A stretch of DNA of 6,286 nucleotides from Adhaeribacter sp. (GTDB lineage: Bacteria > Bacteroidota > Bacteroidia > Cytophagales > Hymenobacteraceae). The position numbers and the translations under genes were made by a program. Of the stretch, positions 1 to 6,286 are shown piece after piece. The notes beneath the pieces are model-generated. The model worked only from the letters and a program-made list of their open reading frames with translations. It had not been told where the DNA came from and made no database searches. Location: contig JAQBNV010000129.1 of the NCBI GenBank assembly GCA_028288395.1, positions 1-6,286 on the forward strand, read 5' to 3'. How positions within the stretch are numbered: position 1 is the stretch's first letter; every line of letters begins with the position of its first letter.

Positions 1-633
1 CGATATTTCTTTTACCTGCACCTGGCTGGAATAATCTCCTCGGGTGATAGGTGAGGCCAGGAACTGGGCCAACTCACTACTTAATTCCCAGGGCCGTGCC
101 AGGTTGGTATAATAAGGCAGTTGAGACTGGAAAGGCCAGAAAAATAATGTAATGAACATTGCCCAGAGCCCACCCAGCCATACGGCTACATAACGGTCTA
201 ATCCAGCTTCCAGTGAATGCGGAGGTAACAGGGCCAGTAAGAAAACAATGACGGCGCAAAATCCAATGGTTTGCCCATAAGAGCCATACTCTTTCAGCAA
301 CGAGGAAGCACCGGCTAAAAGCGCCATTGATAGTACGGCTAGCCATAAATGATTGCCCGACAGAGTGCCGGCAAATACGGCAGCGCTGATAAATATTAAA
401 CCAATAAATAATATTAAAGCTTTTTGAGGGTAAGTATGCTGAAACCGGATTACCAGCAGGGTTTGGCCCGTAACGGCCGCAAAACCTCCGGCCAGGGGTT
501 TATCAATATAATGCCCAACCGCAAGCGGCATTACCAAGCCCAGGGTGACAATAAAGGCATGTACTAAATCCGGATTAAAATATTCCCTTCGGGCAAATGC
601 CTTTATCTTACTTATTAAATCTGGACCGGACAT
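1..633 (-). CDS. FUSC/YccS-like integral membrane protein, N-terminal part (3' end outside window)
   Basis: The minus strand is open from an ATG at 633 to the window edge, giving 211 residues with no stop, so the C-terminal part is missing. An in-frame TAG 27 bases upstream of the ATG makes this the first possible start; no Shine-Dalgarno sequence is seen, only an A-rich stretch. The protein has a short basic N-terminus followed by about six hydrophobic segments at roughly residues 25-42, 47-63, 71-89, 96-112, 120-137 and 148-167. The last ends in the aromatic motif FFWPFQS before a soluble region starts. Six helices followed by a cytoplasmic domain is the layout of the fusaric-acid-resistance (FUSC) and YccS families, inner-membrane proteins thought to export aromatic acids or other toxic compounds. 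Family assignment is by layout and general resemblance (for example the segment near DKPLAGGFAAVTGQTLL); the substrate cannot be told. Another multi-helix transporter remains possible. The gene follows uvrC on the same strand after 171 bases. Confidence 0.75.
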   Translation of the reverse strand, partial: MSGPDLISKIKAFARREYFNPDLVHAFIVTLGLVMPLAVGHYIDKPLAGGFAAVTGQTLLVIRFQHTYPQKALILFIGLIFISAAVFAGTLSGNHLWLAVLSMALLAGASSLLKEYGSYGQTIGFCAVIVFLLALLPPHSLEAGLDRYVAVWLGGLWAMFITLFFWPFQSQLPYYTNLARPWELSSELAQFLASPITRGDYSSQVQVKEIS

Positions 634-804
634 GTAAACTGGTATTTTTAATGCTAGCTACGAAAGATAGGCCGAAAGTGATTAAAAAGCACGATAGAAG
701 CCAGTCGATTTAGCTTTGAAAAAGCGGTAAAATTTGCAATGATAGCGTGCCTTTCCCTGTGCCGGGTTATAAGTAAAGTAAGTGCAAGTTTAAACCTAAT
801 AAAC
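634..804 (-). other. Intergenic region between uvrC and the FUSC-like gene
   Basis: These 171 bases hold no convincing gene. A small open frame that enters here from inside the end of uvrC (start at 845) is a shadow of the coding strand. A weak 5-bp hairpin (GCTTT, loop TTC, AAAGC, 725-713 on the minus strand) has no T tract after it, so it is not a credible intrinsic terminator. The minus-strand octamer TATCTTTC at 669-662 is one base off the Bacteroidota -7 promoter consensus TAnnTTTG and lies about 29 bases before the FUSC start, but no good TTTG -33 element sits at the right distance. The gap is long enough for the FUSC-like gene to have its own promoter; this is unproven. Confidence 0.4.
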
Positions 805-808
805 CTAA
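791..808. repeat. Two perfect 9-bp tandem copies over the uvrC stop codon
   Basis: The plus-strand unit TAAACCTAA occurs twice back to back, at 791-799 and 800-808. On the coding strand each copy reads TTAGGTTTA. Because the unit length is a multiple of three, the uvrC stop TAG at 807-805 is followed nine bases later by a second in-frame TAG at 798-796. The repeat is visible directly; it may be a small slippage duplication and there is no sign of a further function. Confidence 0.6.
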
Positions 809-2628
809 GCAGGAGAGATATTTTTAGTATTTGGTTCGCTGTCAAAATATTGCCGCAGAATGTTGGCTTTACTTTTGCCGATTTCGGCGATTAACTCGGC
901 CTCGCTCAGTTCTTTTATCTTTTTAACCGATTTAAACTTAGATAATAATTTATCTGCTGTAGTCTTACCTAGTCCTTTTACCTCGGTTATTTCGGTTTTG
1001 AGGGTGCCCGCGTCGCGTTTACTTCTATGGAAGGTGATGGCAAACCGGTGGGCTTCGTTGCGGATGCGTTGGATGAGCCGCAGCGATTCGGATTTTTTAT
1101 CAATATAAAGGGGCAGCGAATCACCGGGGTAAAATATTTCCTCCAGGCGTTTGGCAATCCCTACTACTGCCATCCGGCCATAAATACCTAAATCTTTTAA
1201 AGCTTTTACCGCCATTCCCAACTGGCCTTTACCACCATCTATAATTACGAGCTGGGGCAGCGGGGCCTCTTCATCGAGTAAGCGGCGGTACCGGCGGGTT
1301 ACAACCTCGTACATCGAGGCAAAATCATCGGGCCCTACTACCGTTTTAATATTATAATGCCGGTAATCTTTTTTAGAAGGTTTGGCATTCCGGAAACAGA
1401 CCATCGAAGCAACCGGGTTATCGCCCTGAAAGTTGGAGTTATCGAAGCATTCGATGTGCTTGGGCAACTCCATAAGCTTCAGGTCTTTTTTCATGGTTTC
1501 CATAATCCGGACCTCGTTGGTGTCTTTGGCTTTCTCGTTCATGCTTTCCTTCTCCTTGCGCAGGTACATCACATTCTTCAGCGAAAGATTCAGCAATTTT
1601 CGTTTATCACCAATCTGGGGAACAGTTATCGTCAGGCTGTCGATGGGTAAGGTTAACGGAATATTTACCAATATTTCGCGCGAGTCGCTTTCAAATTCAT
1701 GGCGCAACTGCACAATAACCGAGGCCAGGATCTCCTCGTCGGCTTCATCTAGCTTTTTCTGAATTTCCAGCGACTGGGTTTGAATAATGGTGCCGTTGAT
1801 TACTTTCAGGTAATTAATAAAGGCACTCTTCTCGTTAGAGGTTATCGAAAAAACATCAATATTAGTAAGCGTATTACTCACCACCGTCGATTTGGCCTGG
1901 AAATCTTCGAGCGTATCCAGTTTCTGCTTAAAGCTATGGGCCAGTTCGTATTGCATTTCCTGGGCGGCCTCCATCATTTTGTCCTTAAAATAATTTTTGG
2001 CAGCCCCTAAATTACCTGACAAAATACTCCGGATCTGCAGGATGTGCTGGTTGTAAGCTTCTTCATCAATCAGGTCTTCACAAGGGCCTTTGCAGTTGCC
2101 AATGTGATATTCCAGGCACACCTTAAATTTACCCCTCGCTATATTTTCGGCCGATAAATTATAGGTGCAGGTACGCAGGGGATATAAATGGCGCACCATT
2201 TCCAGCAGCACGTTCATAGACGTAATACTGGCATACGGACCGAAATATTTAGAGCCGTCGGCAATTTTGTTGCGGGTACTAATAACCCTCGGAAAACGCT
2301 CGTTGGTGATGCAGATAAACGGGTAGGTTTTGCCGTCTTTTAAAAGAATATTGTACTTGGGCTGGTGCTGCTTAATAAGGCTATTCTCCAATAGAAAAGC
2401 ATCAGCCTCGGTATCGACAATGGTAAACTCAATATTCCGGATGTGGGAAATGAGCTTTAAAGTTTTTTTGTTGTGCTGGTTCGATTTATTAAAATAGCTG
2501 CTCACCCGCTTCCGGATGTCGACGGCTTTCCCCACATAAATAATCTGGTGATCGTCGTAGAACTTATAGATGCCAGGCTTGTGCGGCAGATGGCCTATAA
2601 TTTCTTTTATACGTTCATTGGCAGGCAT
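805..2628 (-). CDS. uvrC: UvrABC excinuclease subunit C
   Basis: UvrC is the nuclease of nucleotide excision repair: recruited by UvrB at a lesion marked by UvrA, it cuts the damaged strand on the 3' side and then the 5' side. The 607-residue product has normal full length and domain order. The GIY-YIG domain (about 13-95) has GIY at 19-21, YVGKA at 31-35, R39 and E81, and makes the 3' cut. Cysteines C154, C171, C179 and C183 match the four-cysteine cluster reported to bind iron-sulfur in E. coli UvrC. A UVR (UvrB-binding) helical pair lies near 200-242. The RNase H-like domain that makes the 5' cut has its catalytic triad as D396 (FDNSNFQG), D464 (VIIDGGKGQL) and H527 (RNEAHRFA). Tandem helix-hairpin-helix motifs occupy about 545-597. 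The ATG at 2628 is supported by a purine-rich ribosome-binding site and an in-frame TAG 18 bases upstream. No key residue is missing. Confidence 0.98.
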   Translation of the reverse strand: MPANERIKEIIGHLPHKPGIYKFYDDHQIIYVGKAVDIRKRVSSYFNKSNQHNKKTLKLISHIRNIEFTIVDTEADAFLLENSLIKQHQPKYNILLKDGKTYPFICITNERFPRVISTRNKIADGSKYFGPYASITSMNVLLEMVRHLYPLRTCTYNLSAENIARGKFKVCLEYHIGNCKGPCEDLIDEEAYNQHILQIRSILSGNLGAAKNYFKDKMMEAAQEMQYELAHSFKQKLDTLEDFQAKSTVVSNTLTNIDVFSITSNEKSAFINYLKVINGTIIQTQSLEIQKKLDEADEEILASVIVQLRHEFESDSREILVNIPLTLPIDSLTITVPQIGDKRKLLNLSLKNVMYLRKEKESMNEKAKDTNEVRIMETMKKDLKLMELPKHIECFDNSNFQGDNPVASMVCFRNAKPSKKDYRHYNIKTVVGPDDFASMYEVVTRRYRRLLDEEAPLPQLVIIDGGKGQLGMAVKALKDLGIYGRMAVVGIAKRLEEIFYPGDSLPLYIDKKSESLRLIQRIRNEAHRFAITFHRSKRDAGTLKTEITEVKGLGKTTADKLLSKFKSVKKIKELSEAELIAEIGKSKANILRQYFDSEPNTKNISPA

Positions 2629-2743
2629 ATCGGGCTCCTCTTTCTACGGGAAAAGTAATAAGGCTATTTATGATAAATGCAGCCGGCTTCGCCCGGACTA
2701 AAGCGGCAGCTTTTGACCTTTACATTTCCGGTTGCAACGTACG
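2629..2743 (-). other. Intergenic region between the PBP1A gene and uvrC
   Basis: These 115 bases contain no gene. On the minus strand there is a weak 5-bp hairpin (AAAGC, loop TGCC, GCTTT, 2713-2700) and a short GC-rich dyad CCGG-GCGAAG-CCGG just after it. Neither is followed by a run of T, so neither is a good intrinsic terminator, and read-through from the PBP gene into uvrC is plausible. The octamer TACTTTTC upstream of the ribosome-binding site differs by one base from TAnnTTTG and could be a -7 element for a uvrC promoter with a very short leader, but no clear -33 element accompanies it. Confidence 0.4.
2635..2640 (-). promoter_or_regulatory. Shine-Dalgarno-like site for uvrC
   Basis: The minus strand reads GAGGAG six bases before the uvrC ATG, within AAAGAGGAGCCCGAT. 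This is a good match to the anti-Shine-Dalgarno sequence at a normal distance. It stands out because the other two visible starts (the PBP and the FUSC-like gene) have only A/T-rich leaders, the usual situation in Bacteroidota. It supports the chosen uvrC start. Confidence 0.55.
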
Positions 2744-5071
2744 CTATATTTCTTCATCAATATCGGTGCGGACTGGTATCTGTAAAATCTGATCCTGGCT
2801 CACCGTATCGCTGATAACGCTGTTGTTGTACTTACTGCAATCTATTTCAACGTTTAAAGGTTGTTCTGGTTTAGGGAAAGGCGCTTTGGATACGCTGAGG
2901 TTTTTATCGCCGTATACTTTCTGCATAAACATGCCATAGATGGGCATGGCCAGCTTATTTCCCTGGCCCAGGGTGGCACTCCGGAAGTGGATACTACGGT
3001 CTTCCCCGCCTACCCACATGCCACACACCAGGTCGGGAGTAACGCCCATAAACCAGGCATCAGAATAATTAGAGGTAGTACCGGTTTTGGCACCTATCTC
3101 ATTTTTTAATTTATAACGGTTGCGCAAGCCATGCCAGGCGGTAGCCAATCTGATATCAACTGCGCCTTTCAGCATATGTATCATCAGGTAAGCGGTTTCT
3201 TCGCTCAGCACCTCCCGCGAGCGGGGTACGTTTGTAAAAAGGGTATTGCCGTTTTTATCTTCGATGCGGGTAATATAAATGGGTTCGGTCCAGGTTCCTT
3301 TATTAACAAAGGTGCCATAAGCCCCGGCCATATCGTAAACCGATACATCACTGATGCCAAGGCCAACGGAAGGCACCGCCTCAATGTTAGAACCTAAACC
3401 CAATCTTTCGGCATATTTTACCACTAACTCCGGGGTTAAATTTTTAACCAGAAACATCGTTACGGTGTTAATAGAATTTGCCAACGCCTCACGCAACGTA
3501 TAATTTATACCCGAAAAGTTATCATCACTATTTTTAGCGGTATAGGCCGGGCGACCATCCTGGGCCGGGAAAGTTACCGGCAGGTCGGGCACCTTGTAAC
3601 AAGGCGAGTACCCCCGATCAATGGCCGCGGTGTAAACCACCGGCTTGAATGTAGAACCAGGCTGCCGGCGACCTTGTTTCACGTGGTCGTACTTAAAGTA
3701 TTTATAATTAGTACCGCCTACCCAGGCTTTAATATGGCCATCCAGGGGATTAACCGCCATAAAACCCGTGTGTAAAAAATGTTTGTAATAAGCCAGCGAG
3801 TCCATGGGGCTCATCATCACATTCTTTTCACCCGGAGCCTCCCAGGTAAATACCTTCATTGGTATTTTCTTGTTCAGGTAAAAATTAATCGAATCTTTAT
3901 TGTCGGCATACCGGTTTTTTAAACTGATGTAACGCTCGGTACGCTTAATAGCAGTATCCAGAAAGCCTTTTATCGTCTGCCCATTTTCATCTGTCCAGGG
4001 TTTACGGCCTTTCCAGTAATTCAAGAACAGTTTCTGCATGGTTTTCATGTGCTCCTGTACAGCTGCTTCGGCGTGTTGCTGCATCCGGGAGTCGATAGTA
4101 GTATATATTTTTAAACCATCGGAGTACAGGTTATGCCCATTATCCCGGGCCCATTGCAGCAACCACTTGCCGGCTTCTGCCCGCATGTAAGGCGCAATGC
4201 CGGTATTTTGGTTCTCTACCTGAAACTGTAGTTTAATATTTTGGGCTACGGCGGTGGTATAGGTGGTGTCGTCGATAAAATTGTATTTCCGCATTTGGGA
4301 AAGCACCCAATCGCGGCGTTTTTGCGAGCGCTCCTTGTTGGTTACGGGGCTGAACCGGGTTGGCCCATTTACAATGCCGGCAAGTAAGGCTGATTCTTCC
4401 AGCGAGAGGTCTTTGGGTGCTTTGCTGAAGAAAGTTTTGGCCGCTGATTTTATACCGTAGGCATTGCTGCCAAATTCTACGGTATTCAGGTACATCATCA
4501 AAATTTCCTTTTTTGAATAAGCTCTTTCCAGCCGGATGGCTACGATCCACTCCTTGGTTTTGATAATGAGCATACGCAGGCCCGGTATACCGGCCAGCAA
4601 ACCTTCGCGGCTGGTTTCAGCGCGGGTACGGAATAAATTTTTGGCAACCTGCTGGGTAAGGGTACTGGCTCCCCGGCTGCGGCCAGTTAAACCGTAATAA
4701 CCCACGGCCATTAATCCTTTAAAATCAATACCCGAATGTTCTTCAAAGCGGACATCTTCGGTGGCAATGAGGGCATCTACTAAGTTTTGCGGTAATTCGT
4801 CGTAAGTAACCGGACTCCGGTTCTCTTTGTAATATTTACCCATTAATACACCATCAGCCGAATACATTTCGGAGGCCAGTTCACTTTTGGGATTTTCGAG
4901 GGTCTTGAAATCGGGTAGTTCGCCGAAAAGATTCAGGAAGTTGATGCTGACGGCAAATACAAACAACACAAAACCCAGCAAGCCAGCTATAAAGGTTAAC
5001 CAAATACCCGAAACAATTTTAGAGTAGCCTTTGGCAGGGGCAACCGACTTTTTAGAGCGCGCAACAGACAT
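2744..5071 (-). CDS. mrcA: Class A penicillin-binding protein (PBP1A-type), bifunctional glycosyltransferase/transpeptidase
   Basis: This enzyme polymerises lipid II into glycan strands and cross-links the stem peptides on the outer face of the inner membrane. The 775-residue protein starts with a basic cytoplasmic tail (1-19) and one membrane anchor (about 20-48). The family 51 glycosyltransferase domain spans about 70-245: ATEDVRFEEHSG with catalytic E105, GASTLTQQVAKNLF (135-147), KTKEW with the second conserved glutamate E174, and a long helical stretch ending in NGPTRFSP. The transpeptidase domain has its nucleophile S473 in GSTFK (472-476), the SIN motif at 533-535 and KTGTTSNYSDAW from 662. 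Between them, about 325-440, is a linker with a Lys/Tyr-rich segment that I regard as typical of Bacteroidota PBP1A proteins. The tail (735-775) is acidic and low in structure. All catalytic motifs are intact. The start lies six bases after the TPR gene stop with no Shine-Dalgarno sequence, so translation is probably coupled. The exact paralogue name is less certain than the class. Confidence 0.96.
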   Translation of the reverse strand: MSVARSKKSVAPAKGYSKIVSGIWLTFIAGLLGFVLFVFAVSINFLNLFGELPDFKTLENPKSELASEMYSADGVLMGKYYKENRSPVTYDELPQNLVDALIATEDVRFEEHSGIDFKGLMAVGYYGLTGRSRGASTLTQQVAKNLFRTRAETSREGLLAGIPGLRMLIIKTKEWIVAIRLERAYSKKEILMMYLNTVEFGSNAYGIKSAAKTFFSKAPKDLSLEESALLAGIVNGPTRFSPVTNKERSQKRRDWVLSQMRKYNFIDDTTYTTAVAQNIKLQFQVENQNTGIAPYMRAEAGKWLLQWARDNGHNLYSDGLKIYTTIDSRMQQHAEAAVQEHMKTMQKLFLNYWKGRKPWTDENGQTIKGFLDTAIKRTERYISLKNRYADNKDSINFYLNKKIPMKVFTWEAPGEKNVMMSPMDSLAYYKHFLHTGFMAVNPLDGHIKAWVGGTNYKYFKYDHVKQGRRQPGSTFKPVVYTAAIDRGYSPCYKVPDLPVTFPAQDGRPAYTAKNSDDNFSGINYTLREALANSINTVTMFLVKNLTPELVVKYAERLGLGSNIEAVPSVGLGISDVSVYDMAGAYGTFVNKGTWTEPIYITRIEDKNGNTLFTNVPRSREVLSEETAYLMIHMLKGAVDIRLATAWHGLRNRYKLKNEIGAKTGTTSNYSDAWFMGVTPDLVCGMWVGGEDRSIHFRSATLGQGNKLAMPIYGMFMQKVYGDKNLSVSKAPFPKPEQPLNVEIDCSKYNNSVISDTVSQDQILQIPVRTDIDEEI

Positions 5072-5077
5072 GTATAA

Positions 5078-6286
5078 TTAATAATTATTCTTGTAAAATG
5101 TGAGATACTCTTCCAGATTACCTTCTTTAAGAAAAACGGGTAAATTATCCGCAGAGATCACAAAGGTAGCAAATTCTATACCTCTTATTTTACTCAGGGG
5201 CGATTGGGGTGATTTTTGTTTAATGGTATAGGTTTTTGCTTTCGGCCCATTTGTAAACTCCCGGATAACCACCATGTCCTGCGTAGCATTGAAAGAAGTA
5301 GTTTCAACAGTTAATTTATCCGGGCCATTAAATTTAGCATTATAAGCTTTTAGTTTATCGGCAATACCCGCAAAAGCAGCTTGGCCTTTTGGATAAATAA
5401 TTAAAACCACCTGCGGGGCCTGTAAATTGGCGGTATATTTGGCTTTGGCTGCCTCGGGGACGGCTGGTGGGGCGGCCGTAACAGGTGGTGTTGTAGCGGG
5501 CTTGGTAATTGTATTGGCCGGATTATTAGTCGTATTATTAGCTGTTGGTTTTTCAGCGACTGTTTTATTGGATACGGCGTTGGCCGGGGCCGGATTTAGG
5601 GCTGCAGCCGGGTTGGTATTTGTGGTTTTAGCAGCTGACTCTTTCGTTATGGCTTTGGGCACCGCTGGTAGGCCGGCGGTTGGTGGCACCGTTGTTTTTT
5701 CGTTTACCGCTACAGTTGGTTTTGCTTGGGTAGGATGGGTTTTATCAAATTCTGCTTCTGATAATTTACCACTTTCGTAGGCGGTAAAGGCATTCAGGTA
5801 TTGCTGGGCCTTTGGTATTAAATTGCTGTTGGGGTAAGTTTTTACAAAATTCTGGAGCGCTAATTTAAACAAGCTGGGTTGCTCGGTTTTGGCAATAATC
5901 AACACGTTTAAGAAAGCTACCCGATCCAGGAGTTCTGCTTCCGGATAATTTTTGCGGATGGTACTTAAAATATCCTGTGCTGCCGCAAATTTTTGCTCCT
6001 CGTACAGACCAAAGGCCGTATCATATAAGGCGCGCACTTTGGCATTACCCGCCGAAACCTCCGCCATATAATTCGGATTATCTATCAGTTTTGCAAAACG
6101 GCTATCCGGGAACTGTTGTTTGATGCGGGTGGTATAGGTTTGCTGTTTCGGATCATTCGCATCTTTGTAAAGTAGGTAAAGCGCATAGTAAGCTTCCTGG
6201 GCGTTCCGGGTATTTGGGAAACGGGTTATTAGCTTCTCGTAGGTTTCGATGGCCCGGGCCGGTTCTTTTAGTTTCTCCAGGTAATT
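5078..6286 (-). CDS. TPR-containing protein, possible PorW/SprE-like lipoprotein (5' end outside window)
   Basis: The frame ends with TAA at 5080-5078 and is open to the window edge, giving 402 visible residues. The ATG at 6067 is internal: the 73 codons before it encode further TPR-like helices, such as ARAIETYEKLITRFPNT and AYYALYLLYKDAND. Visible residues 1-170 form helical repeats with the A..Y..l...fP pattern of tetratricopeptide repeats, including a DSRFAKLIDNPNY stretch. Residues about 186-280 (5731-5447) form a low-complexity linker of Ala, Pro, Thr, Asn and Lys. Residues about 285-402 form a mixed alpha/beta domain that begins VVLIIYPKGQ and ends in FYKNNY. A TPR array followed by such a C-terminal domain resembles the Bacteroidota PorW/SprE family, outer-membrane-associated lipoproteins of type IX secretion and gliding. 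This is from memory of the family pattern; the lipoprotein signal would lie outside the window. Otherwise it is a generic TPR scaffold. The gene is tightly linked to the downstream PBP1A gene. Confidence 0.85.
   Translation of the reverse strand, partial: NYLEKLKEPARAIETYEKLITRFPNTRNAQEAYYALYLLYKDANDPKQQTYTTRIKQQFPDSRFAKLIDNPNYMAEVSAGNAKVRALYDTAFGLYEEQKFAAAQDILSTIRKNYPEAELLDRVAFLNVLIIAKTEQPSLFKLALQNFVKTYPNSNLIPKAQQYLNAFTAYESGKLSEAEFDKTHPTQAKPTVAVNEKTTVPPTAGLPAVPKAITKESAAKTTNTNPAAALNPAPANAVSNKTVAEKPTANNTTNNPANTITKPATTPPVTAAPPAVPEAAKAKYTANLQAPQVVLIIYPKGQAAFAGIADKLKAYNAKFNGPDKLTVETTSFNATQDMVVIREFTNGPKAKTYTIKQKSPQSPLSKIRGIEFATFVISADNLPVFLKEGNLEEYLTFYKNNY

Noticed and set aside
654..845. Minus-strand frame of 63 codons running from the end of uvrC into the intergenic region
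   Set aside because: It starts inside uvrC out of frame, has no ribosome-binding site, and its composition looks like translated A/T-rich DNA.
1405..1450. UvrC motif FDNSNFQG in place of the FDISH form common in Proteobacteria
   Set aside because: The catalytic aspartate is kept and the Asn-containing form is, to my knowledge, normal for Bacteroidota UvrC, so it does not indicate loss of function.
2690..2713. Possible terminator after the PBP gene
   Set aside because: The hairpins are only four to five base pairs and no T tract follows on the minus strand.
2731..2738. Palindrome GTTGCAAC, and a similar GTTTAAAC palindrome at 788-795
   Set aside because: Eight-base palindromes are expected by chance in a window of this size; neither is repeated nor placed over a clear promoter.
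3780..4090. Segment between the glycosyltransferase and transpeptidase domains of the PBP as a possible inserted domain
   Set aside because: A linker of this size and Lys/Tyr-rich character is, as far as I recall, usual in Bacteroidota PBP1A proteins; no separate domain motif is visible.
4233..4550. Minus-strand frame of 105 codons inside the PBP gene
   Set aside because: It overlaps the conserved glycosyltransferase domain in another frame, and its sequence shows no recognisable domain.
5427..5780. Plus-strand frame of 117 codons with a hydrophobic Ala/Val/Leu/Gly product
   Set aside because: It lies opposite the Ala/Pro/Thr/Asn linker of the TPR protein. GC-rich low-complexity codons on one strand give long open, hydrophobic frames on the other, and the minus-strand frame continues into clear protein domains on both sides.

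Overview
The window looks like ordinary chromosomal DNA from a Bacteroidota bacterium, most likely of the order Cytophagales (Hymenobacteraceae-like). This rests on the Bacteroidota-style class A penicillin-binding protein, the UvrC motif variant FDNSNFQG, a TPR protein with a C-terminal domain I associate with Bacteroidota, A/T-rich start regions mostly lacking Shine-Dalgarno sequences, and moderate GC. The order-level placement is an inference from protein style; no rRNA or other marker is present.

Four genes are visible, all on the minus strand, so transcription runs from high to low coordinates. From 6286 down to 5078 lies the 3' part of a tetratricopeptide-repeat protein gene whose start is outside the window. 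It carries TPR-like helices, a long Ala/Pro/Thr/Asn linker and a conserved-looking C-terminal domain, and it may be a PorW/SprE-type lipoprotein of the type IX secretion and gliding machinery. Six bases later, and in the same reading frame, comes a complete bifunctional class A penicillin-binding protein (5071-2744) with intact glycosyltransferase and transpeptidase motifs. After a 115-base gap follows a complete uvrC (2628-805) with GIY-YIG, four-cysteine, UVR, RNase H-like endonuclease and helix-hairpin-helix parts. After a further 171-base gap comes the 5' part of a FUSC/YccS-like inner-membrane protein (633-1), cut off by the left edge.

The TPR and PBP genes are almost certainly co-transcribed, and uvrC may be read from the same transcript. 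The first two products act at the cell envelope (a TPR scaffold possibly linked to secretion, and peptidoglycan polymerisation and cross-linking). UvrC acts in cytoplasmic nucleotide excision repair, and the FUSC-like protein is probably a membrane exporter. No RNA genes, mobile elements, CRISPR arrays or strong intrinsic terminators were seen. I found no evidence of a new multi-gene system. The most notable points are the TPR/PBP1A coupling, the linker of the TPR protein, and two genes that run off the edges, one of which is easy to misannotate.
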